Source: Planctomycetota bacterium
GTDB taxonomy: Bacteria > Planctomycetota > Brocadiia > SM23-32
Direction: 5' to 3'
Length of the DNA: 6,404 bases
Assembly: GCA_030604585.1 (NCBI GenBank)
Contig: JAUVVP010000119.1
Coordinates: 1-6,404, forward strand
The position numbers were made by a program, and so were the translations under genes. The notes under the pieces were generated by a model that was given only the letters and a program-made list of their open reading frames with translations, was not told the origin of the DNA and made no database searches. Shown here piece by piece: positions 1 to 6,325 of the stretch. Positions within the stretch are counted from its first letter, which is position 1. Each line of letters begins with the position of its first letter.

Positions 1-12
1 GAGAGAGACGAG

Positions 13-1002
13 ATGAGCGAGCGGAGACCCGGGCCTCGGCCGGCGGTGATCGGGACCTGCACGTTGTCGCCTTACGAAGTCTCCGATCCCGATCAGCTAC
101 TGACTGATGGACTGGCCATGGTGGACCAGATGGCGCGGAAGGCCGAAGAGAAGGGCTGGAGTCTGGACCTGGTGGTGCTTCCTGAGACGTTCTCGCAGCC
201 CGGGGTCCCCGACCCTGGCGAGCGAGCCGAGACCGTCAAAGGAAGGACGGTGACTGCCGTGGCCGAGAAAGCCAGGGATTACCGGACGTACGCCGCGGCG
301 CCCGTCCGGCTGCGCGACGGGGATAGGGTTCGCAACTCGGTCGTCATGCTGGACCGGGAGGGCGAGCCCGTGGGCGTCTACCACAAGGTCTTCGTGACGA
401 CCTCGCAGGACGGCTCCCTGGAGGGGGGCGTGACGCCGGGGACCGAGTTCCCGGTCTTCGAGCTGGACTTCGGGCGCGTTGGGGCGCAGATCTGCTACGA
501 CGTGTTCTTCCAGAACGGCTGGCAAGCCTACGACGACCAGGACGTGGAGCTGGTGATCTTCTCCTCGGCTACGCCGCTGGTCATGGCCCTCAAGTCCTAT
601 GCGTTCCGGCACCAGTACTACGTGGTCTCGTCCGTCCACGAGGTGCCTTCCGTCGTCGTTGATCCCATTGGACGGGAAGTGGCCCGGACCATCGCCGACA
701 GGGATCCGATCGTTGTTCGGGTGGACCTCGATTACCGGGTCGTGCGCTGGAGTTCCCTGCAGGACTACGGGAAGGCTCTCGGGGCGAAGTACGGCGAACG
801 GATCAACCAGGACTGGCACTACGAGGAGCACATGTGCCTGCTCACGTCCCTGGACGCCGACCTGCCGGTCCGGGAAGTCATGGAGCGGGAGGAGTTGGGG
901 ACCCACCGCGAGGACCTGCTTCCCGTCATTCCCTTGCAGGATGCGGCTCGCGGTGGGCCGCCTCCGGGAGGCACCCCGCGAGTCGGGAACATCAAACGGT
1001 GA
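13..1002 (+). CDS. Carbon-nitrogen hydrolase (nitrilase superfamily), paralogue 1
   Basis: Predicted cytoplasmic amidase-type enzyme of the nitrilase superfamily, 329 aa, which hydrolyses a C-N bond through a Glu-Lys-Cys triad. Visible motifs are LPETF (Glu58), YHKVF (Lys125) and QICYD (Cys161). Glu137 in the EGG motif lies 24 residues before the Cys, as the second active-site Glu does in known amidases. There is no signal peptide or membrane segment. The length is somewhat above the roughly 260-300 aa of single-domain members because of a C-terminal extension that contains RGGPP at 313-317. The ATG at 13 fits the N-terminus of the downstream paralogue (both begin MS-x-R-x2-GPR and reach V/I-GT), but the upstream DNA is only 12 purine-rich bases, so an earlier start cannot be excluded. 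It lies 89 bp before the GH9 gene on the same strand, so is probably co-transcribed. The family is certain from the motifs; the substrate is unknown. Confidence 0.93.
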   Translation: MSERRPGPRPAVIGTCTLSPYEVSDPDQLLTDGLAMVDQMARKAEEKGWSLDLVVLPETFSQPGVPDPGERAETVKGRTVTAVAEKARDYRTYAAAPVRLRDGDRVRNSVVMLDREGEPVGVYHKVFVTTSQDGSLEGGVTPGTEFPVFELDFGRVGAQICYDVFFQNGWQAYDDQDVELVIFSSATPLVMALKSYAFRHQYYVVSSVHEVPSVVVDPIGREVARTIADRDPIVVRVDLDYRVVRWSSLQDYGKALGAKYGERINQDWHYEEHMCLLTSLDADLPVREVMEREELGTHREDLLPVIPLQDAARGGPPPGGTPRVGNIKR

Positions 1003-1076
1003 CCGGGAGCGGCGGGCCGCCGGTCATGCTGCGGCCCTCGGGCGATGCGTGACCTCTGGCCCGGGGCCAAACCAGC

Positions 1077-1084
1077 GGAAGGAG
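1077..1084 (+). promoter_or_regulatory. Ribosome binding site of the GH9 gene
   Basis: GGAAGGAG lies 7 bases before the ATG at 1092, a strong Shine-Dalgarno match that fixes the start of the glycoside hydrolase. It shows that this gene has its own translation initiation even if it is transcribed with the upstream hydrolase. The 89-bp gap before it also holds two short GC-rich inverted repeats (stems of 5 bp around 1010-1022 and 1057-1069) without a T-run. Confidence 0.8.
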
Positions 1085-1091
1085 TCAACAA

Positions 1092-3548
1092 ATGGCATCG
1101 CGCAGATTCGTCTGGTTGCTTGTGACTGTGGTGGGCCTGCTTTCGGCGCTGTCGCCGCCCGCACTGGGCGCGGAGGGCCAATGGACGCCTGAGAAGGTCG
1201 CCGAGGCCACCCGGCTGGGCGAGATCGTCTTCTTCAAGGAGAACATAACGCGGAAGCATCCATCCGGACCACAGACGTGGTACGTCTGGGGTGAGGTGCT
1301 CGCAGGCGACGTGGATGGCCTTGGAGCGGCGTCCAGCAGCCTGCCCTCGGCGGAGGCAGCCAGGAGCGGCAAGCTGGGCTTGCGGCTCGACCTGTCCATC
1401 CGGGGCGATGATCCCATCTGGCGCATCAGTATCTGGCCGGAGGTCACCCCCCCGATCGGCAGCATGGCCCGCACGAAGCACTTCTTTGACGCCTACGCCT
1501 ACCAGCCCCGGGGCACGCTCGAGTTCGACCTGCGCGGCGCGGCGAGGGGCAAGGGCCTCGGGGTCGCCTTCTGGGCACCTCACCGGGGAAGCGCTCTGGC
1601 CGAGCCGGCGTCGCTGGACCCCTACCTGAGCGACACTACCGACTGGCAGCACGTCGTGGTGCCGGTCGCGGCCATGGACCTGAGCAACCCCAAGTGCGAC
1701 CTGCACGTGGCCAGCCGCCTGATCATCGGCGGGAGGGGCTACGCGGGCAAGTTGCGCGTGGACCTGGACAACATCGTGCTGCGCTCCGACGGCCCCGAGC
1801 CCGAGCGCGGCCCCGTGCGCCTGAACCACGTGGGCTACCTGCCCGGAAGCCGCAAGGTCGCCCTGGTGGCGGGTAGCCGGCTCTTCGACATTGCCGGCCG
1901 ACCGTTCGCGCTGCGCGCGGTCGCGCCAGACGGCGTGCCCACGGGGGCGCCGGTCTTCAAGGGAGTGCTTGAGCTGCGCGCCGAGTTCGAGCCGAAGGTA
2001 TATGGCGAATGGGTCTACGAAGCGGACTTCAGCGCTCTCCAGCAGCCGGGGCGCTACGTGCTCGAGGTGCCGGGCGTCGGGCGCTCGGTGGGCTTCTACG
2101 TGCACGACGCCATCTACGACTACCTGTTCTACCACCTGGCGCGCATGTACATGTACCAGCGCAACGGTTGCGAACTGCCCCAGAAGAACGCCTTCGAGTG
2201 GGCCCGCGGCGCGTGCTACACCGACCCCATCCCGTTTCAGAGCGACAGGACCAAGACCAGGCGGATCCTGCACGGCTGGATTGACGCCGGCGACGCACGC
2301 GTCTACCCGCACGGATTCCACACCGCTCGCCTGATGTTGGCGTGGGAGATGTCGCAGGCAAAGCACTTCGACGGTCAGCTCAACCTGCCCGAGAGCGGGA
2401 ACGGCGTGCCCGACTTCCTGGACGAGCTGCGCTGGAAGGTCGAGTACTTCCGCGAGATGCAGCTCGACGACGGGGCCTGCATCGGCTACGTGCTGCCCGC
2501 CACGCAGTATGGCAGCAATCCCGACAAGGGGCGTGACAAGGGCTGGGACAACGACCCGGACCCGCGACTGATCATGGACGAGCGGCTGGTTTTCGACCGG
2601 AGCGTGCGGCTCGGCGCCTGCATGGCGGCCATGGCCCGCTTGGTGAAGCCGTACGATGTTCAGGGGTCCGACGCCTACGCCGCCGCCGCCCTGAAGGCGT
2701 GGAACTGGGCCGAGAAGAACGCCCCAAAGCGCGAGGAAGGCCAGCAGCCCGGCTGGCAGGACGACATGCTGTGGGCCGCCGTCGAGATGTGGCGCCTGAC
2801 CGGCCAGGAGCGCTTCCACAACGTCGTGCGCAACTTCAAGGACACAGAGGGCCGGTGGGACAGCAACGCGTGGAAGAACGACAGTGCGCCGCTGGCCTGG
2901 GTTTCCTACGCGATCGACCCGCAGGCCGACCCCGCCATCCGGAGCGAGTTCATCCAGCGGTTCGTCGGTGATCTCGACGTCCTGTTCGACCTGTCCTCGC
3001 GGGACCCCTACGGCGTTGCGGTCTACCCACACGGGTGGTACCATAGCCCGGGCCGGATGGGGAAGACCGCTTGGCTACTGCTGGCGGCCTGGAAGCTCAC
3101 CGGTCAGGACACGTACCGCGCCCTGGCTGAGGATTACATCCACTACGTCTGCGGCCGCAACGTCTACCGCCTGTGCGACATCTCCAACGTTGCCGAGGAG
3201 ACGTACAGCGAGCTCTTCAACATGTACGAATGGAAGCCCGGCCGCACGGCCTTGATGCCGGGCTACGTGGCCTACATGTCCGTTGACCAGGGCAGCAACC
3301 TGTCACGCTTCGTCGCGCGACGCATCCGCATGACGCGGTGGAACTGGTTCTTTGGCGAGCCGGCCGTCGGCTTCAATGACGGCATCACGGCCGCTGCGAT
3401 GATGCTGATGGAGGGCAAGCGCTACGAGGACCTGATGGAGCAGGGGGCTTTCCCCGGCGTTGAGCCTTTCCGGCCGGGGCTCCCGTTCGCTCCCACTGAG
3501 CCGATCCCATGGGGCGCCGAGCCCGTGGTGCCCGGGCCAGCCGAGTGA
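1092..3548 (+). CDS. Secreted multidomain glycoside hydrolase family 9 protein
   Basis: Exported glycosidase, 818 aa. Residues 1-27 form a signal peptide: Arg4-Arg5, a hydrophobic core to about residue 20, then a likely cleavage near ALGA (24-27). Residues about 45-232 look like a beta-sandwich carbohydrate-binding-type module ending in DLDNI (224-228). Residues about 242-340 match the CelD_N Ig-like domain, starting VRLNHVGYLPGS. The GH9 (alpha/alpha)6 barrel follows to about 775, with GWIDAGD (catalytic-type Asp398 and Asp401), SGNGVPD at 435-441, DDMLWAA at 557-563 and CGRN at 687-690. The C-terminal EPAVGFN carries Glu756, which aligns with the general acid of the usual NEVAIDYN motif. 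The tail (about 785-818) is Pro-rich. The His-x-Arg of the standard GH9 signature is not seen. GH9 enzymes are mostly endoglucanases and cellobiosidases, with some exo-glucosaminidases; the substrate here is uncertain. Assignment to GH9 is firm, cellulase activity is not. Confidence 0.93.
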   Translation: MASRRFVWLLVTVVGLLSALSPPALGAEGQWTPEKVAEATRLGEIVFFKENITRKHPSGPQTWYVWGEVLAGDVDGLGAASSSLPSAEAARSGKLGLRLDLSIRGDDPIWRISIWPEVTPPIGSMARTKHFFDAYAYQPRGTLEFDLRGAARGKGLGVAFWAPHRGSALAEPASLDPYLSDTTDWQHVVVPVAAMDLSNPKCDLHVASRLIIGGRGYAGKLRVDLDNIVLRSDGPEPERGPVRLNHVGYLPGSRKVALVAGSRLFDIAGRPFALRAVAPDGVPTGAPVFKGVLELRAEFEPKVYGEWVYEADFSALQQPGRYVLEVPGVGRSVGFYVHDAIYDYLFYHLARMYMYQRNGCELPQKNAFEWARGACYTDPIPFQSDRTKTRRILHGWIDAGDARVYPHGFHTARLMLAWEMSQAKHFDGQLNLPESGNGVPDFLDELRWKVEYFREMQLDDGACIGYVLPATQYGSNPDKGRDKGWDNDPDPRLIMDERLVFDRSVRLGACMAAMARLVKPYDVQGSDAYAAAALKAWNWAEKNAPKREEGQQPGWQDDMLWAAVEMWRLTGQERFHNVVRNFKDTEGRWDSNAWKNDSAPLAWVSYAIDPQADPAIRSEFIQRFVGDLDVLFDLSSRDPYGVAVYPHGWYHSPGRMGKTAWLLLAAWKLTGQDTYRALAEDYIHYVCGRNVYRLCDISNVAEETYSELFNMYEWKPGRTALMPGYVAYMSVDQGSNLSRFVARRIRMTRWNWFFGEPAVGFNDGITAAAMMLMEGKRYEDLMEQGAFPGVEPFRPGLPFAPTEPIPWGAEPVVPGPAE

Positions 3549-3647
3549 GAGCCCCCTCCTTGCGCCAGGTGCGACGTGAAGGTGTCATGGCCCAATGGCG
3601 CAGAACGGACAGGCATCCAGGAGCCGGTCAGTCCCCCGGCCAATAGC

Positions 3648-3653
3648 AGGAGG
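3648..3653 (+). promoter_or_regulatory. Ribosome binding site deciding the start of the second C-N hydrolase
   Basis: A perfect AGGAGG sits 7 bases before the ATG at 3661. The same reading frame is open back to an ATG at 3595, which would add 22 residues, but no comparable RBS precedes that codon. The paralogue also aligns from the 3661 start, so 3661 is chosen. Confidence 0.85.
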
Positions 3654-3660
3654 AAGTGAC

Positions 3661-4647
3661 ATGTCCAACAGAAGCAACGGACCACGTAAGGTCATTGTCG
3701 GCACCTCGATGTACAACATGTTCCACGAATACCCTGGCCTCGAGCAACGGCTGGAGGAACTGGGCGGCCTGATCGACCAGCAGGCGAAGGAGGCGGCCGC
3801 CAATTACCCCGGCGGCAGGCTGGACATCGCAGCGTTGCCGGAGGTCGCGGTCAGCGGCGAGGCGCACGGATCGGTGGCGGAGGTCGCGTCCCCGTTGGAA
3901 GGGCAGGTGCTTGATGTAATGGGCGCCAAGGCCCGCGAGCATCAGTGTTACATCGTCCTGCCGCTCTACATGGCCGAAGACCCAGAGAGAGGCCTGTACA
4001 GCAATGCGGCCGTGCTCCTGGATCGCAAGGGGGCAGAGGCCGGCATCTATCGGAAGGTCTTCCCCGTGATCAGCAGCGACACGGAGGTGGCCGAGGGCGG
4101 CGTGATGCCGGGCAAGGACTTCCCCGTCTTCGACTGCGACTTCGGCCGCGTCGGCATCCAGATCTGCTACGATATGGCGTTTGATGAGGGTTGGGAGGCG
4201 CTGCGGCGGAAAGGGGCGGAACTGATCATCTGGACCTCGCAATGGCCCGGGCAGATTCATCCCGCCTGCCGAGCCTTGCGGAATGGGTACTTCATCCTCA
4301 CCAGCACGTGGCGGAACAATGCGTCTCTTGTGGACCCGACCGGTGACGTGATCCGCGAGATCCGGGGAGGCGACGGAGTCTTCGTCGAACAGATCGACCT
4401 CGACTACGTCCTGCTCCCCTGGCAGCCGACACTGAAGGGGGGCAAGGCTTTTGAGGAGAAGTACGGCGACCGAGCCGGCTACCGCTTCTCCGAGGCCGAG
4501 GACGGTGGGATCTTCTGGTCCAACGACCCGGGCAAACCCATCATGGAGATGGTGCGCGAGCTTGACATGGAGTTGAGGGCTGACGAACTCGAGCGCAGTC
4601 GGCCGGTCCAGGACAGGCTGCGTGGCGGCCCGCCGGGCCTGGACTGA
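3661..4647 (+). CDS. Carbon-nitrogen hydrolase (nitrilase superfamily), paralogue 2
   Basis: Predicted cytoplasmic amidase-type enzyme, 328 aa, with the nitrilase triad at ALPEV (Glu61), YRKVF (Lys132) and QICYD (Cys169). Glu145 of the EGG motif is again 24 residues before the Cys. It is a clear paralogue of the gene at 13-1002: around the nucleophile (142-178 here, 134-170 there) most positions are identical, both have FPVF-x2-DFGRVG, and both end with RGGPP (321-325 here). They differ just after the Cys (CYDMAF against CYDVFF) and in the strand after it (WTSQWPG against FSSATPL), where substrate is usually contacted in this fold, so the substrates may differ. No export signal is seen. The gene follows the GH9 gene by 112 bp on the same strand and is probably in the same transcription unit. 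The exact reaction (amidase, carbamoylase, nitrilase or acyl transfer) cannot be told from sequence alone. Confidence 0.94.
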   Translation: MSNRSNGPRKVIVGTSMYNMFHEYPGLEQRLEELGGLIDQQAKEAAANYPGGRLDIAALPEVAVSGEAHGSVAEVASPLEGQVLDVMGAKAREHQCYIVLPLYMAEDPERGLYSNAAVLLDRKGAEAGIYRKVFPVISSDTEVAEGGVMPGKDFPVFDCDFGRVGIQICYDMAFDEGWEALRRKGAELIIWTSQWPGQIHPACRALRNGYFILTSTWRNNASLVDPTGDVIREIRGGDGVFVEQIDLDYVLLPWQPTLKGGKAFEEKYGDRAGYRFSEAEDGGIFWSNDPGKPIMEMVRELDMELRADELERSRPVQDRLRGGPPGLD

Positions 4648-4710
4648 GCCGTCCGGGCAGGGGAGTCCATCGTTGGGGGGCGCACGGCGCGGGACATAGA
4701 ACCGTTTGCC

Positions 4711-4717
4711 GAGGGAG
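4711..4717 (+). promoter_or_regulatory. Ribosome binding site of the URO-D-fold gene
   Basis: GAGGGAG ends 9 bases before the ATG at 4727. This favours that ATG over the in-frame TTG at 4706, which would overlap the RBS and add seven residues with no family similarity. Confidence 0.6.
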
Positions 4718-4726
4718 CTGAGGCCC

Positions 4727-5875
4727 ATGGCGCAGCGTTTCTCATCGCGGGAGCGGATGCTCGTGGCGCTGGCATGCGGCGAACCGGATCACGTGCCTTG
4801 TTGCTTCAGCGCCTTCGACATCCTGCGCCACAGATGCTCCGACGAGTTCGACTACGTGGACAAGCAACTGGAGATGGGCCTCGACGCGGCCGTGCAGATG
4901 CCGACCCCTCCGGTCCGTCACGACTCCCGCGTCACCGTCAAGGAGTGGCGCGAGGACAGCGCCGGCCAGCCCTATCCCATCCTGCACAAGGTCTACGAGA
5001 CTCCCGCCGGCCCCCTTCGTACCATGATCGTCCAGAGCGAGGACTGGCCGTGGGGCAACCACGTGCCGTTCATGGACGACTTCCTGATCCCCCGGTCGCG
5101 GAAGTTCCTGCTGACACCGGATGATAACCTCGATGCCCTGCGCTATCTGCTGGCGCCTCCCACGGATGCGGATCTCGATGCTCTTCGGCAAGTCGCCGGC
5201 CGTGTGAAGGCGTGGGCGGGCGAACGGGAGCTGCTGGTTACCGGCCTCTATGGCATGGCGGGCGACGTGGCCTGCTGGCTCTGCGGCATGCAGAACCTGA
5301 TGTTGATGACCGTGGATGATCCCGACTTCGTGCGGCAGCTTCTGGCCATCATCGAGGACTGGAACCGGCGGCGCATGCAGCCGGTGCTGGAGCAGGGGGT
5401 GGACCTGTTCATCAGACGGGCCTGGTACGAGAACGCCGATGTCTGGTCGCGCACGCACTACCGGGAGTTCATCCTGCCGGGACTGCGCCGGGACGCGGAG
5501 ATGGTGCACGAGGCCGGTGCCGGATTCGGCTGCCTGATGAGCTGCGCCTCGATGCCGCTGATCGACATGATGATGGACGCCGGCGTGGATGTGCTCCTCG
5601 GAGTGGACCCCGCACAGGACCGGACCATGGACCTGCGCCTCCTGAAGCAAAAGACGGCCGGAAGGATGTGCCTGTGGGGCGGCGTCTGCGGCTATCTCAC
5701 CGTGGAACGTGGCACGCCCGACGACATCAGAAGGCAGGTGCGGGACGCGATCTCGATCCTGGCGCCCGGCGGGGGGTTCATCCTCGCACCCGTGACCAAC
5801 GTGCGGGAAGACAACGAACACGTCTGGCGCAACGTGGCAGCCCTGATCGAGGCCTGGCGATCCTTGCGCGGCTGA
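4727..5875 (+). CDS. Uroporphyrinogen decarboxylase-fold (URO-D superfamily) protein, not HemE
   Basis: Predicted cytoplasmic TIM-barrel protein of 382 aa. Family features are the opening RERMLVALACGEPDHVP (8-24), matching the usual R-x(n)-GE-PDRVP start, and the end WGGV...GTPDDIRRQV (317-338) followed by LAPGGGFILAP (345-355) and an amphipathic closing helix. The HemE substrate motif (M-R-Q-A-G-R-Y) is missing; PCCFSAFD (24-31) stands in its place, so porphyrin decarboxylation is unlikely. The closest alternatives are corrinoid-linked methyltransferases of the MtaA/CmuA type, which bind zinc through His-x-Cys and a later Cys. Here the first motif reads Met271-Ser-Cys273 and the late Cys position is occupied by Val356, though Cys269 and Cys321 are nearby. 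No corrinoid protein is encoded in the window. The gene follows the second C-N hydrolase by 79 bp and is probably the last of the unit. Family call is firm; the reaction is unknown. Confidence 0.88.
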   Translation: MAQRFSSRERMLVALACGEPDHVPCCFSAFDILRHRCSDEFDYVDKQLEMGLDAAVQMPTPPVRHDSRVTVKEWREDSAGQPYPILHKVYETPAGPLRTMIVQSEDWPWGNHVPFMDDFLIPRSRKFLLTPDDNLDALRYLLAPPTDADLDALRQVAGRVKAWAGERELLVTGLYGMAGDVACWLCGMQNLMLMTVDDPDFVRQLLAIIEDWNRRRMQPVLEQGVDLFIRRAWYENADVWSRTHYREFILPGLRRDAEMVHEAGAGFGCLMSCASMPLIDMMMDAGVDVLLGVDPAQDRTMDLRLLKQKTAGRMCLWGGVCGYLTVERGTPDDIRRQVRDAISILAPGGGFILAPVTNVREDNEHVWRNVAALIEAWRSLRG

Positions 5876-5950
5876 GGGCCTTGCCGGCGGGTCCGGCAGC
5901 CGGCCGCAGTAGGTCCTGATTCTGGGATAGGCTCCAAGTGCTTGTAGTTG

Positions 5951-5990
5951 TTTCTCTCACCCCCGTGCCCTCTGCGTGTCCTCCGTAGCC
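5951..5990. repeat. Degenerate short tandem motif (about 10-nt units) in intergenic DNA
   Basis: Between the URO-D-fold gene and the tRNA, the + strand shows imperfect 9-11-nt units with cores CCCCGTG, CTGCGTG and CTCCGTA. Read on the - strand these are ACGGAGGAC-like units. This resembles, from memory, a short dispersed intergenic repeat seen in many environmental bacterial genomes (ACGGAGGACAC / ACAGAGGACAC type). Only one degenerate copy is present here, so the assignment rests on pattern resemblance. The whole 5876-6100 stretch otherwise holds no gene, only weak hairpins such as GCCGG/CCGGC at 5883-5897. Confidence 0.4.
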
Positions 5991-6043
5991 TTGCCCGGGA
6001 AGGGCGCGTCCGTGCTGCTAATTGCTGATGTCGAGAGCGAGTG

Positions 6044-6074
6044 CCCCTCGCTCCGCCGTGCGGCGGACTCGGGG
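6044..6074 (-). other. GC-rich hairpin downstream of the tRNA gene
   Basis: TCCGCC (6052-6057) and GGCGGA (6062-6067) pair around a 4-nt loop. The outer CCCC (6044-6047) and GGGG (6071-6074) can extend the stem across an internal loop. It starts 26 bases beyond the tRNA 3' end on the - strand and could help define the transcript end, but no T-run follows on either strand, so it is not called an intrinsic terminator. Confidence 0.35.
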
Positions 6075-6098
6075 TAAACTCGCAAGGGCGGAACGGAA

Positions 6099-6194
<96 letters not shown>

Positions 6195-6246
6195 AGTACC
6201 GAGGGTACAGCTTCCAAGTCCGGGGTTTCAAGTGCACGCTGTCTCT

Positions 6247-6275
6247 TTGAAAAAGCGGGTGCTGTCGGGTAAGGT
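6247..6275 (+). promoter_or_regulatory. Candidate sigma70-type promoter for the HAD hydrolase gene
   Basis: TTGAAA (6247-6252) matches the -35 consensus at five of six bases. It is followed at the ideal 17-nt spacing by TAAGGT (6270-6275), which keeps the key T-A-x3-T of the -10 box. Transcription would begin near 6282, giving a leader of about 44 nt before the ATG at 6326. The prediction is by consensus match only, and the consensus may differ in this organism. Confidence 0.4.
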
Positions 6276-6325
6276 GGCTGCTGCCTGTTCTTGTGATCCC
6301 GCGCACCTCGAAGGGCGCCCGACGC

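Noticed and set aside
1010..1069. GC-rich inverted repeats after the first gene as an intrinsic terminator
   Set aside because: Stems are only 5 bp and no T-run follows, so read-through into the GH9 gene is more likely.
819..3044. A 741-codon open frame on the - strand opposite the GH9 gene
   Set aside because: It is a shadow of strong GC bias at third positions: the protein is low in recognisable motifs, rich in Val, His, Arg and Gln as antisense frames are, and the + strand gene has clear GH9 motifs, a signal peptide and an RBS.
3595..3660. A 22-residue N-terminal extension of the second C-N hydrolase from the ATG at 3595
   Set aside because: No good RBS precedes it, it would contain the AGGAGG of the next start, and the paralogue aligns from 3661.
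4706..4726. TTG start for the URO-D-fold protein
   Set aside because: It would read through the GAGGGAG sequence that serves the ATG at 4727, and the added residues look like no family member.
3628..4728. A 366-codon - strand frame opposite the second C-N hydrolase
   Set aside because: The composition is typical of antisense reading and no domain is recognisable; the + strand holds a full catalytic triad.
4742..5821. A 359-codon - strand frame opposite the URO-D-fold gene
   Set aside because: Same antisense artefact; the + strand frame has URO-D family motifs at both ends.
4727..5875. Annotation as HemE (uroporphyrinogen decarboxylase)
   Set aside because: The HemE substrate-binding motif is absent and the gene sits among catabolic genes with no haem-synthesis neighbour.
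6202..6231. A promoter for the tRNA on the - strand (TTGAAA, 18-nt spacer, TACCCT)
   Set aside because: The boxes fit loosely but transcription would begin at about the first tRNA base, leaving no leader for RNase P, so support is too weak for a feature.
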